In this document: positions 56,090 through 64,000 of the stretch, one piece after another
Position numbering within the stretch: position 1 is the first letter of the stretch
How the letters are laid out: every line of letters begins with the position of its first letter
Notes under the pieces: generated by a model
Told to the model about the DNA's origin: nothing
Seen by the model: only the letters and a program-made list of their open reading frames with translations
Database searches by the model: none
Position numbers and translations under genes: made by a program
Source of the DNA: Streptomyces sp. A012304
Lineage (GTDB): Bacteria; Actinomycetota; Actinomycetes; Streptomycetales; Streptomycetaceae
Reading direction: 5' to 3'
NCBI RefSeq assembly: GCF_026008495.1
Contig: NZ_BQUN01000095.1
Location: 146,583-210,582, forward strand
Length of the DNA: 64,000 nt

Positions 56090-58093
56090 GTGCCGCTTCC
56101 CGTGCCCGTCCTGCCCGAGGGGGTCGACGCAGCGTGGCTGCCGCCGCGGGCGCTGCGGTCGGTGGGTTCCCGGCGGACGCTGATCCTCGGATCGGGTCCG
56201 CTGGTGGAGACGGTGCACGGTGAGGTGGCCGACGCCTGCGGACGGTTCGGCGGGGAGGTTGTCCGGGGGGAGCCGTCCGGCGCCGCGTACGACCTCGTCC
56301 TGGAGCTGACGGACGCGGGCCCGGCGACCGGACCCGGCCTCGGCCTCGGCGAGGAGGGTTTCGCCCTGCGGCGCGAGGACGGCACCACGACCGTCACCGC
56401 GTCCGGTCAACGGGGGCTGCTGTACGGCCTGTTCCATGTGGTGCGGCTCGGTGAGGCCGCGTTCGGCGGTGAGCGACGGCCCGCCGAGACGCACCGGCCG
56501 GCCATGGCACTGCGGATGCTCGACCACTGGGACAACGTGGACGTGCATCCGGTCATGGGACAGGTGGAGCGCGGGTACGCCGGCGGGTCGCTGTTCTGGC
56601 GGCAGGGGCGGGCCCGCGGCGAGGTGGAGCGCGTGCGGGCCTACGGACGGCTGCTCGCGGCCTGCGGGATCAACGCGGTCGCCGTCAACAACGTCAACGT
56701 GCACGCGACCGAGGCGCGGCTGCTGACCGACCGCCTCGGTGAGGTCGCCGTCCTCGCCGACGCGTTGCGGCCCTACGGGATCCGCACGCATCTGTCGGTC
56801 ACCTTCGCCGCGCCCGTCGTGCTGGGCGGGCTGCCGACCGCCGACCCGCTGGACGCGCGGGTGCGCGCGTGGTGGGCCGAGGCCGTGCGCGGGGTGTACG
56901 CGGCGATCGGGGACTTCGGCGGGTTCGTGGTGAAGGCCGACTCGGAGGGCCAGCCGGGGCCGTTCACCTACGGCCGCTCGCACGCCGACGGCGCGAACAT
57001 GCTGGCCGCCGCGCTCGAACCGTACGGCGGCACGGTGCACTGGCGGGCCTTCGTCTACGACCACCGGCAGGACTGGCGGGACCGCTCGACGGACCGGGCG
57101 CGGGCCGCGTACGACCATTTCGCGCCGCTGGACGGACAGTTCGCGGACAACGTCCTGCTCCAGGTCAAGCACGGGCCGATGGACTTCCAGGTGCGCGAGC
57201 CGGTCTCGCCGGTGCTGGGCGCGCTGCCGCGCACCCGGCTGGCGGTGGAGGTGCAGGCCACGCAGGAGTACACCGGGCAGCAGCGGCACGTGTGCTGGCT
57301 GGGCCCGATGTGGAGCGAGGTGCTGCGGTTCCGCCCGGCCGTCTCCCGCGTGGGCGAGCTGGCCGACGGCCTGGTCGCGGTCTCCAACGTCGGGGACGAC
57401 CCCTTCTGGACCGGGCACCCGCTCGCGCAGGCCAATCTGTACACCTTCGGGCGCCTCGCCTGGCAGCCGGACGCGGATCCGCTCCATGTGCTCGACGAGT
57501 GGATCGGCCTCACCTTCCCGGGCGCGCCGCGGCGGCTGTCGGCCGGCCTGCACGCCGTGCTCGACGGTTCGTGGCGGACGTACGAGAAGTACACCGCGCC
57601 GCTGGGTGTGGGCTTCATGGTGCAGCCGGGGCACCACTACGGGCCGAGCGTGGACGGCTACGAGTACAGCCCGTGGGGCACCTACCACTTCGCCGACCGC
57701 GACGGCGTGGGCGTGGACCGCAGCGCCGCCACCGGAACCGGTTACGCGGCGCTGTATCCCACGCCGTGGGCGCAGCGGTACGAGTCGCCCGCGACCTGCC
57801 CCGACGAGCTGCTGCTGTTCTTCCACCATGTGCCGTACGGGCATGTGCTGGCCGACGGGACGACGGTGATCCAGCACATCTACGACACCCATTTCGAGGG
57901 CGTGGAGGAGGTGGCCGAGGCGCGCCGGGTGTGGGCGGGCCTCGCGGACCTGGTGGACGCCGCGTGGCACGCGCGCGTGGCGGAGCGGTACGAGGAGCAG
58001 CTCCGGTCGGCGCGGGAGTGGCGGGACCAGATCAACAGTTACTTCTTCCGCAAGTCCGGGGTGCCGGACGGGCGGGGGCGGGTCATCCACTGA
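56090..58093 (+). CDS. Alpha-glucuronidase, GH67
   Basis: About 667 residues, the usual GH67 length. N-terminal hexosaminidase-like domain, then a TIM barrel (MALRMLDHWDNVDVHPVMGQVERGYAGGSLFW; FVVKADSEGQPGPFTYGR, containing a catalytic acidic residue) and a C-terminal helical domain. It removes 4-O-methylglucuronic acid from the ends of xylo-oligosaccharides. No signal peptide, so it is intracellular. GTG 56090 has GGAGG four bases upstream. Its last 11 bases overlap the end of the convergent GH42 gene. Confidence 0.93.
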   Translation: MPLPVPVLPEGVDAAWLPPRALRSVGSRRTLILGSGPLVETVHGEVADACGRFGGEVVRGEPSGAAYDLVLELTDAGPATGPGLGLGEEGFALRREDGTTTVTASGQRGLLYGLFHVVRLGEAAFGGERRPAETHRPAMALRMLDHWDNVDVHPVMGQVERGYAGGSLFWRQGRARGEVERVRAYGRLLAACGINAVAVNNVNVHATEARLLTDRLGEVAVLADALRPYGIRTHLSVTFAAPVVLGGLPTADPLDARVRAWWAEAVRGVYAAIGDFGGFVVKADSEGQPGPFTYGRSHADGANMLAAALEPYGGTVHWRAFVYDHRQDWRDRSTDRARAAYDHFAPLDGQFADNVLLQVKHGPMDFQVREPVSPVLGALPRTRLAVEVQATQEYTGQQRHVCWLGPMWSEVLRFRPAVSRVGELADGLVAVSNVGDDPFWTGHPLAQANLYTFGRLAWQPDADPLHVLDEWIGLTFPGAPRRLSAGLHAVLDGSWRTYEKYTAPLGVGFMVQPGHHYGPSVDGYEYSPWGTYHFADRDGVGVDRSAATGTGYAALYPTPWAQRYESPATCPDELLLFFHHVPYGHVLADGTTVIQHIYDTHFEGVEEVAEARRVWAGLADLVDAAWHARVAERYEEQLRSAREWRDQINSYFFRKSGVPDGRGRVIH

Positions 58094-60092
58094 GCCGCAG
58101 GACGGCCACCCCCAGGGGGTCGAGGACGAGGGGCGCGCCCTGGTCGACGTGCTTGCCGGTGAGCAGGTCGGTGGCGGTGGCGTGGGCGGTCAGCGGGGCC
58201 GTTTCGGGGGCGTGGTTGAGGAGGAACAGCAGACGGGTGCCGTCGGGGGCGACGCGGGTCGCCGTCTCGACGGCGGCATGGTCGGCGTAGGGGCCGATCA
58301 GGTCGTGGCGGGCCAGGACGCGGCGGACGACGTGGTCGACGCCGGGCTGGTCGAGGGCGGTGGCCACGTACCAGGCCTCGCCCGCGCCGACGGTGTGCCG
58401 GGTGACGGCCGGGGTGCCCGCGTAGAAGTCGGCGCCGTAGGTCCCGACCGGCTCGGCGCCGCGCGGCTGGACGATCTCGAAGACCAGGCGGGCGGTGGTG
58501 CGGAAGCCGCCGAGGTCGACGGGTTGGACGACGTCGCGCGGGCGGGCGTCCCACTCGTCGACGCGGATGCCGAGCAGCGGGGCGAGCGGGCCGGGCACAT
58601 CGGTGAGGAAGGCGCGGTCGTGGACGTCGCAGCGGGCGGTGAGGAAGGTGGCGAGGACGGTTCCGCCGCGCCGGGCCAGGGTCTCCAGGCGGTCCGCGAG
58701 GTCGTCGCCGATCAGGTGCAGGACGGGGGCGAGGACCACGTCGTAGCGAGTGAGGTCGGTGGTGACGGGGACGACGTCGACGTCGGCGCCGGCCTCTCGG
58801 GCGGCCCGGTAGTAGGCGTGGACGACGTCCGGGTAGCGGACCAGGCGGGAGGGGCCGTCGGAGATCTCCAGGGCCCACCAGCTGTCCCAGTCGAAGAGGA
58901 GGGCGGTGCGGGCGGGGGTGCGGGCGCCGAGGGAGACGGCCCCGAAGTCGGCCAGCTCGGCGCCGACGGCGGCGACCTCGCGGAAGACGCGGGTGTCGTC
59001 GCGGCCCGCGTGGCCGATGACCGCCCCGTGGTACTTCTCGCAGGCGCCGCGTGAGGCGCGCATCTGGAAGTAGAGGGTGGCGTCCGCGCCGTGGGCGATC
59101 GCCTGCCAGGTGGCGAGCCGGAGTTCACCGGGGCGGCGCAGCGGGTTGACGTCGCGGCAGGCGGTGGTGGAGGGGGTCTGCTCCATCAGCCAGAAGGGGG
59201 CGCCGTCCTTCAGGCCGCGCATCAGGTCGTGGCCGAGGGCGGCGCGGGTCGGCGGGGCGTCCAGCGGCGGATAGCTGTCCCAGGAGGCGAAGTCCAGGTG
59301 GGGTGCCCAGCGGTGGTAGTCGAGCGGGCGGTACAGGCCCATGAGGTTGGTGGTGACGGGGGTGTCCGGGTCGTGGACGCGGATGGCTTCCTTCTCGGCG
59401 GTGAAGCAGCCGAGCAGCGCGTCGGTCATGAACCGCTGGTAGTCGAGGGTGACGCCCTGGAAGGCGGTGTGGTCGGGGCCGCGCCAGTGCTCGGTGAGGG
59501 CGCTCGGCGGCTCGATCTCGGCCCAGTCGGTGTAGCGGTGCGACCAGAAGGTGGTCCACCAGGCGTCGTTGAGGGCGTCGAGGGTGCCGTGCCGTTCGCG
59601 CAGCCAGCCCCGGAAGGCGTGGGCGCACAGGTCGCAGTAGCAGGCGCCGCCGTACTCGTTGTTGACGTGCCAGGCGAGCAGCGCGGGGTGGTCGGCGTAG
59701 CGTTCGGCGAGGCGGCCGGCCATCGCCGTGGCGAGCCGGCGGTACGCCGGTGAGCTGGGGCAGAAGTTGTGGCGCTGGCCGTAGCGGTGCCGACGGCCCT
59801 CGAAGTCGGTGCGGTTGACCTCGGGGTACTTCTTCGCCAGCCAGGGCGGCAGGGCGGCCGTGCCGGTGGCCAGGCAGATCCGGCGACCTTCGGCGGCGGC
59901 GCGGTCGACGACGCGGTCCAGGACGGTGAAGTCGTAGGTGTCCTCGGCGGGCTGGGTGAGCGACCAGGAGAAGACGCCGACGGTGAGGGTGTCGATGCCG
60001 GCCCGGGTGAACAGGCGGTGGTCGTCGTCCCAGACCTCCTGCGGCCACTGCTCGGGGTTGTAGTCGCCGCCGTACGGGATCTTGTCGTTCAT
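58083..60092 (-). CDS. Beta-galactosidase, GH42
   Basis: About 669 residues. GH42 opening (IPYGGDYNPEQWPQEVWDDD), acid/base Glu in HVNNEYGGACYC, whose Cys residues belong to the GH42 metal site, and nucleophile Glu in WLMEQTPS. Trimerisation and C-terminal beta domains follow. It would release beta-linked galactose (or a related pentose) from imported oligosaccharides; there is no signal peptide. Its start overlaps the DUF624 stop as ATGA. Last gene of the minus-strand hemicellulose operon. Confidence 0.93.
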   Translation of the reverse strand: MNDKIPYGGDYNPEQWPQEVWDDDHRLFTRAGIDTLTVGVFSWSLTQPAEDTYDFTVLDRVVDRAAAEGRRICLATGTAALPPWLAKKYPEVNRTDFEGRRHRYGQRHNFCPSSPAYRRLATAMAGRLAERYADHPALLAWHVNNEYGGACYCDLCAHAFRGWLRERHGTLDALNDAWWTTFWSHRYTDWAEIEPPSALTEHWRGPDHTAFQGVTLDYQRFMTDALLGCFTAEKEAIRVHDPDTPVTTNLMGLYRPLDYHRWAPHLDFASWDSYPPLDAPPTRAALGHDLMRGLKDGAPFWLMEQTPSTTACRDVNPLRRPGELRLATWQAIAHGADATLYFQMRASRGACEKYHGAVIGHAGRDDTRVFREVAAVGAELADFGAVSLGARTPARTALLFDWDSWWALEISDGPSRLVRYPDVVHAYYRAAREAGADVDVVPVTTDLTRYDVVLAPVLHLIGDDLADRLETLARRGGTVLATFLTARCDVHDRAFLTDVPGPLAPLLGIRVDEWDARPRDVVQPVDLGGFRTTARLVFEIVQPRGAEPVGTYGADFYAGTPAVTRHTVGAGEAWYVATALDQPGVDHVVRRVLARHDLIGPYADHAAVETATRVAPDGTRLLFLLNHAPETAPLTAHATATDLLTGKHVDQGAPLVLDPLGVAVLRLSG

Positions 60093-60772
60093 ACGGTGAA
60101 GTCCTCCTCGGTCTCGGCGATCACCGGGCGGGCGGCGTGCAGCAGGGAGAGCAGCAGCGGGGCGGCGAGCAGCGCGGGCAGGGCCTCGGTCAGCAGGGCC
60201 GTCGTCCCCGCGGTCAGCACCAGCAGGGAGCCGGCGGCGAGGGTGACGCGGCCCCGCCGGACGAGGAAGTACCCGGCGAGGCGGGCGGTGTCCCGGGCGC
60301 GGAAGGCGAACAGCGAGGTGAGGACGAGGGCGTGCGCGCCCCACAGCAGACAGACGGCGCCGATCACCGCGAGCAGGACGGCCCACCAGCCGGGCAGACC
60401 GGTGGCGGAGAAGTGGGTGAGGGTGAACGCGATCACGGTCAGCCAGGCCAGCAGCGGCGTCCACAGCTTCAGCGCGGGCAGGGTGTTCAGGCGCAGGCCG
60501 CGCCGGTAGACGCGGGCCGGGTGCAGGTCGGTGAGGTCGCGGCTGCGGTGGTGCAGGGCGTACACGGCGGCGGAGGCGGCCGGGCCGAGCGGCAGCAGGC
60601 AGACGGCGGCGAGGGGCAGGTTCGCGGGGTCGGGGCCGAGGAGCAGCAGTCCGGCGAGGCCGGGTGCGGCGGTGGCGAGCAGCAGGGCCTCGACGGTGAG
60701 GACGGTGTGCAGGAGGGCGGCGGCGCGGGACAGGACGCCGGTGCCGAAGTCGGCGGTGCGTACGGTGCTCAC
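60089..60772 (-). CDS. DUF624 (YesV-like) membrane protein
   Basis: About 227 residues with five or six hydrophobic segments. Small DUF624 proteins typically sit in polysaccharide-utilisation operons beside LplABC-type importers, as here. Role unknown; transport-related by context. GTG 60772 follows GGGGAGG and overlaps the GH39 stop as GTGA. Confidence 0.8.
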   Translation of the reverse strand: MSTVRTADFGTGVLSRAAALLHTVLTVEALLLATAAPGLAGLLLLGPDPANLPLAAVCLLPLGPAASAAVYALHHRSRDLTDLHPARVYRRGLRLNTLPALKLWTPLLAWLTVIAFTLTHFSATGLPGWWAVLLAVIGAVCLLWGAHALVLTSLFAFRARDTARLAGYFLVRRGRVTLAAGSLLVLTAGTTALLTEALPALLAAPLLLSLLHAARPVIAETEEDFTV

Positions 60773-62280
60773 GCCGCCTCCCCGCCGAGCAGCCGCCGCT
60801 CGTCCCACCAGGGCGGGGTCTCGTCGGTGAGCGGGGTCAGCTCGACCAGGGTGACCTCGTGGCGGGCCAGGGTGAGGCGCAGGTCGGCGCGGCCGTCGGT
60901 GAGCGGCAGCCGGGTGTGGCCGCGGGCGGGTTCGGCCGCCTGGTGCAGGACGTCCAGCTGGCCGGGTCTCGGTGAGCGGGGGCTGCCCATGTGCCGCCAG
61001 GCGGTGTAGGCGTTGCCGTGTTCCTCGTCGACGGTGGAGCGGCGTACGAAGGCCTCGCCGCGGGTCGCGACGGGCACGGACAGCCGCAGCTCGTGCCGGT
61101 CGGGGCCGGGGGTGCGGCCGGTGGGGTCGACGGGCGCCCAGGCCAGGACGGTAACCCGGCCGTCGGTGTGGCGGGTGACGAGGTGGTCGTCGCCGCGCGC
61201 CAGCAGCAGCGGCCCCATCCGCGCCATGAACGCGTACAGGTGGTAGGTCGGCTTTCTGACCTGGCGGTGGGTGAGCAGGCCGAAGCCGCCGTGGAAGAGC
61301 GCGGTGGGGACGCCGACCTCCTCGAACATGTCGCTGAAGGTCCAGTAGGAGAAGGAGTCGACGAGGTCACCGCCGGCGGCGAGCACCGGGGCCAGGTAGG
61401 CGGCGTGGAAGGCGGTGTCGTGGACGGGGTTGTCGGGGCGGTAGGAGGAGTTGAACTCGGTGATGTGCACGGGGAGTTCCGCGTACCGCGTGTCGCTGAG
61501 CTGCCGCCTCGGGGTGGCGAACTGGTCGAGGAGGCGGTCGGCGGGGTCGAGGGTCTGGTGGACGCCGAAGGGGACGTGCCGGGCCGGTCCGGAGGTGTAG
61601 GCGTGCCGGGAGACGAAGTCCACGGGCACGTCGTGCGCCGCGGTGAACTCCACGAACCGTGTCAGCCAGTCGTCGGCGCCCGGGGAGATCGCGGGACCGC
61701 CGACCTGGAGGGCGGCGTCCACCTCCTTCACGGTGTGCGCGGTGACCTCGTACAGCCGGTGGTAGGCCTTGGCGTCGGCGTGCTGCCAGAAGTCGGGCAG
61801 GTTGGGTTCGTTCCACACCTCGATCGGCCAGGTGCGCACCTCGTCGAGGCCGTAGCGGTCGACGAGGTGGCTGAGGGTGGCGCGGACCAGGTCGGCCCAC
61901 TCGCGGTGGGAGCGGGGCGGGGTGACGTTGCCGCGCCACCAGAAGACGGTCTGGTCGCCCGACGCCAGCTCGGCGGGCATGAAGCCGAGTTCCAGGAAGG
62001 GGCGGACGCCGCGGGCGAGAAGCGCGTCGACGACCTGGTCGACGTAGGTGAAGGAGTGGTGGACCCGCCGTTCGCCCTCGTGCTCGTAGGGGCGGTACAC
62101 GCCCATGCCGTCGCTGAACAGGCCGTGGCCGCGGATGTGGCGGAAGCCGATCTCGCGCTGGAGGAGGGCGAGGGAGTCCTGGTGGTCGCGGCGCAGGGCG
62201 AGTTCGATCCGGCCGGTGCCGACGCAGTGGCGCCAGGCGTCGGAGAGCCGGCCGGCCGGTTCCGCGGGGACGCGGATCAC
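60769..62280 (-). CDS. GH39 glycosidase (beta-xylosidase type)
   Basis: About 503 residues. The GH39 barrel is marked by FRHIRGHGLFSDGMGVY, acid/base Glu in WPIEVWNEPNL and nucleophile Glu in HITEFNSSY. A C-terminal beta-sandwich follows. Expected to cleave xylose or related sugars from short chains in the cytoplasm (no signal peptide). GTG 62280 overlaps the binding-protein stop (GTGA). Alpha-iduronidase-type activity within GH39 cannot be excluded from sequence alone. Confidence 0.92.
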   Translation of the reverse strand: MIRVPAEPAGRLSDAWRHCVGTGRIELALRRDHQDSLALLQREIGFRHIRGHGLFSDGMGVYRPYEHEGERRVHHSFTYVDQVVDALLARGVRPFLELGFMPAELASGDQTVFWWRGNVTPPRSHREWADLVRATLSHLVDRYGLDEVRTWPIEVWNEPNLPDFWQHADAKAYHRLYEVTAHTVKEVDAALQVGGPAISPGADDWLTRFVEFTAAHDVPVDFVSRHAYTSGPARHVPFGVHQTLDPADRLLDQFATPRRQLSDTRYAELPVHITEFNSSYRPDNPVHDTAFHAAYLAPVLAAGGDLVDSFSYWTFSDMFEEVGVPTALFHGGFGLLTHRQVRKPTYHLYAFMARMGPLLLARGDDHLVTRHTDGRVTVLAWAPVDPTGRTPGPDRHELRLSVPVATRGEAFVRRSTVDEEHGNAYTAWRHMGSPRSPRPGQLDVLHQAAEPARGHTRLPLTDGRADLRLTLARHEVTLVELTPLTDETPPWWDERRLLGGEAA

Positions 62281-63929
62281 CCGTGCTCCTTCTTGAAGCG
62301 TTCGTACGCCTTGTTGTGCAGGTCGATGAACTGGTCCATGTTCTTCGCCTTCAACTCGGCGACGTAGTCGTCCCATTCGCTCAGCGGGCGCTTGCCGAGG
62401 GCGAACTGGAGGGTGTTCTGGAAGACGTGGTCCCGCAGCGGGGTCTCCCACAGCGTCGCCTGTTCCTGCTCCACCGACTGGAGCGGGTGGGCGGGGTCGA
62501 CGGGCAGCTGCTTGCGCTGGGCCATGGCGTCCTGGAACTTCTTCTCGTCCGGGCCGAAGGAGGAGGAGACCAGGGACCAGCTGCCGCCGTAGGCGAAGAC
62601 ACCGTTGGAGAACCCGAAGTCCTTCTGGAGGTCCTTGGGGGCGCCCGGGTCGGACCCCATGAGGGAGATGCCGTCCTTGACCTCGTACCGGCCGCCGGAC
62701 TCGGTGTAGGTGACGTCCCGCACACCCCATTTGGCGAACCGCTGGCCCTCGTCCGAGTACCACAGCCAGTCCACGAACTGCATCAGGGCGACGAAGCTGT
62801 CGCTCTTGAGGGCCTTGCCGGAGATCATCAGGCCGTTCTCCAGGCGGACGCCGCCCAGGACGACCGGCCCGGCCGGCCCGAGCGGGACGGGGACCATCTC
62901 GATCGTGGCGCCCTTGACCTGGCGTTCGAGGTTGTAGCGGTAGTTCTGCACCAGCTCCTGCGGGTTGCTGCTGATCACGAAGGACTTCTCCGCGAGCAGC
63001 TTCTTCACCGCGTCGTCGTCGGTCTGGGTGAAGCTCTCGGGGTCCAACAGCTTCTCGGCGACCAGCTTGTGCAGGAACTCCAGGACCTGGCGGTAGGCGT
63101 CGGTGGCGCCGGTGAAGACGTACCTGCCCTGCCGCTGGTCCCAGGTGGTGTTCAGGTACGACCAGCCGGCCCGGACGCCGTAGGCCTGGCCGAGGTAGCC
63201 CAGCAGCGCGCCGGCGGAGTTCGGCGGGTTGCTCCAGCGGTCGGAGAACGGGTAGCGGTCGGGGTACTCAGCCTTGAGCGCCTTGAGGACGGCGTACACC
63301 TCGTCCCAGGTGGTGGGCAGGCTCAGGCCGAGGCGGTCCAGGACGTCGGTGCGCAGCGCCATCGAGTAGCCGGCCCTGGGCCTCTCGTGCAGGCCGGGCA
63401 GCAGGTAGTACTTGCCGTCGGACTGGCGCAGCGAGTCGATCTCGGGCTGGAGCCCCCATCTTTTGACCTTGTCCTGGAAGTTGGGCATGAGGTGCACGTA
63501 GTCGCTGACCGGGAGGATCGAGCCCGAGGAGACGAAGGGGGTCTCCTGTCCCGGGTAGGTCTTGGGGATCAGCAGCGGGGCGTCGCCCGCGCCGATGAGC
63601 AGGCTGCGCTTCTTGTCGTAGTCGCTGGAGGGGACGGTGGTGGGCTTGAGGGTGATGCCGGTGCGCCGGGTCAGTTCCTTCCAGAACAGCCAGCTCGACT
63701 TCAGCGGGTAGTTGGGCATGTTGTTGTGCAGCAGGGAGAAGGACAGCGCCTTGCTCGCCTTGAACTGCTGGCCGACGCGGTACTCCTTCATCGCGCCGTT
63801 CTGCTTCTTCGACAGGTCCTTGGTGTCGCCGCCGTCGTCGCCGCTGCCGCAGCCCGTGAGGGTGGCGAGGCCGATGAAGCCGGCGGCGGCCAGGATCTGA
63901 CGCCGCGACAGGTTTCCTTGGTTCTTCAC
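62277..63929 (-). CDS. Oligosaccharide-binding lipoprotein (LplA type)
   Basis: About 550 residues, larger than common sugar-binding proteins and typical of the LplA group. Tat-like start (NLSRRQILAAAGFIG) and lipobox LTGC. The body has the family's repeated Trp/Tyr-rich patches (FVDWLWYSDEGQRFAKWGV). GTG 63929 has GGGAG five bases upstream and is favoured over GTG 63935. It serves the permease whose end is at the window edge, and precedes the GH39 gene. Confidence 0.9.
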   Translation of the reverse strand: MKNQGNLSRRQILAAAGFIGLATLTGCGSGDDGGDTKDLSKKQNGAMKEYRVGQQFKASKALSFSLLHNNMPNYPLKSSWLFWKELTRRTGITLKPTTVPSSDYDKKRSLLIGAGDAPLLIPKTYPGQETPFVSSGSILPVSDYVHLMPNFQDKVKRWGLQPEIDSLRQSDGKYYLLPGLHERPRAGYSMALRTDVLDRLGLSLPTTWDEVYAVLKALKAEYPDRYPFSDRWSNPPNSAGALLGYLGQAYGVRAGWSYLNTTWDQRQGRYVFTGATDAYRQVLEFLHKLVAEKLLDPESFTQTDDDAVKKLLAEKSFVISSNPQELVQNYRYNLERQVKGATIEMVPVPLGPAGPVVLGGVRLENGLMISGKALKSDSFVALMQFVDWLWYSDEGQRFAKWGVRDVTYTESGGRYEVKDGISLMGSDPGAPKDLQKDFGFSNGVFAYGGSWSLVSSSFGPDEKKFQDAMAQRKQLPVDPAHPLQSVEQEQATLWETPLRDHVFQNTLQFALGKRPLSEWDDYVAELKAKNMDQFIDLHNKAYERFKKEHG

Positions 63930-63973
63930 GGACACTCCCTTGTTCCGTAAGCCGTTGGAGCCTTCGGTCGCGC

Positions 63974-64000
63974 TCAGCCCTTCACCGCGCCGAGCATCAC
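63974..64000 (-). CDS. ABC sugar permease C-terminus, partial
   Basis: Only the last eight codons lie in the window (VMLGAVKG then TGA). That ending is typical of the C-terminal LplC/MalG-type permease. It lies 45 bases ahead of the binding-protein gene on the same strand. Confidence 0.6.
   Translation of the reverse strand: MMLGAVKG

Overview
The window reads as a Streptomyces chromosome. It is very GC-rich with strong third-position GC bias. It carries the sporulation regulator whiI and a gene order I recall from S. coelicolor around SCO6005-SCO6031 (ngcEFG, rok7B7, xylFGH, dxs, an APC permease, fadAB, rnd, whiI, a DUF3000 gene, hemE). That synteny comes from memory and was not searched.

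Bases 1-22192 (minus strand) hold the start of a nonribosomal peptide cluster that runs off the left edge. Four genes overlap end to start: a single-chain coenzyme-B12 glutamate mutase, a type II thioesterase, a lipid-initiating NRPS (FAAL-ACP-C-A-PCP-Cy-A[Cys]-PCP-E) and a second NRPS (C-A-PCP-luciferase-like monooxygenase-C-A-PCP-Cy-A[Cys]-PCP-Ox, incomplete). Together they predict an N-acylated peptide with one thiazoline and one thiazole, possibly containing 3-methylaspartate. I cannot match it to a known product, and it is the best candidate here for an undescribed system.

Bases 22193-37417 are mostly core genes: hemE, a DUF3000 gene, whiI with a sigma-WhiG-like promoter, rnd and fadAB. 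A mannoside block sits between rnd and fadA: an ABC importer on the minus strand, diverging from a GH2 beta-mannosidase and a LacI repressor, with palindromic operators between them. Bases 37419-41577 hold a small coiled-coil protein, a Tat-exported fibre-like protein, a beta-propeller protein, a NYN/PIN-like protein and an amino-acid permease.

Bases 41721-44606 are a mobile-element scar: a 219-bp MITE and a 2.65-kb IS-bounded segment lie side by side, each flanked by CTAG. The segment holds a CE2-like esterase gene, a transposase relic and a frameshifted IS5-type transposase. The right-hand CTAG supplies the stop codon of dxs. A related repeat end at 46764-46767 supplies the stop codon of xylH in the same way.

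Bases 44603-64000 are dxs and carbohydrate uptake: xylFGH, rok7B7 and ngcEFG (with a DasR-like site), then a hemicellulose block. That block has a small secreted protein with a GH67 alpha-glucuronidase on the plus strand, convergent with a minus-strand operon of ABC permease (edge), solute-binding lipoprotein, GH39, DUF624 membrane protein and GH42.
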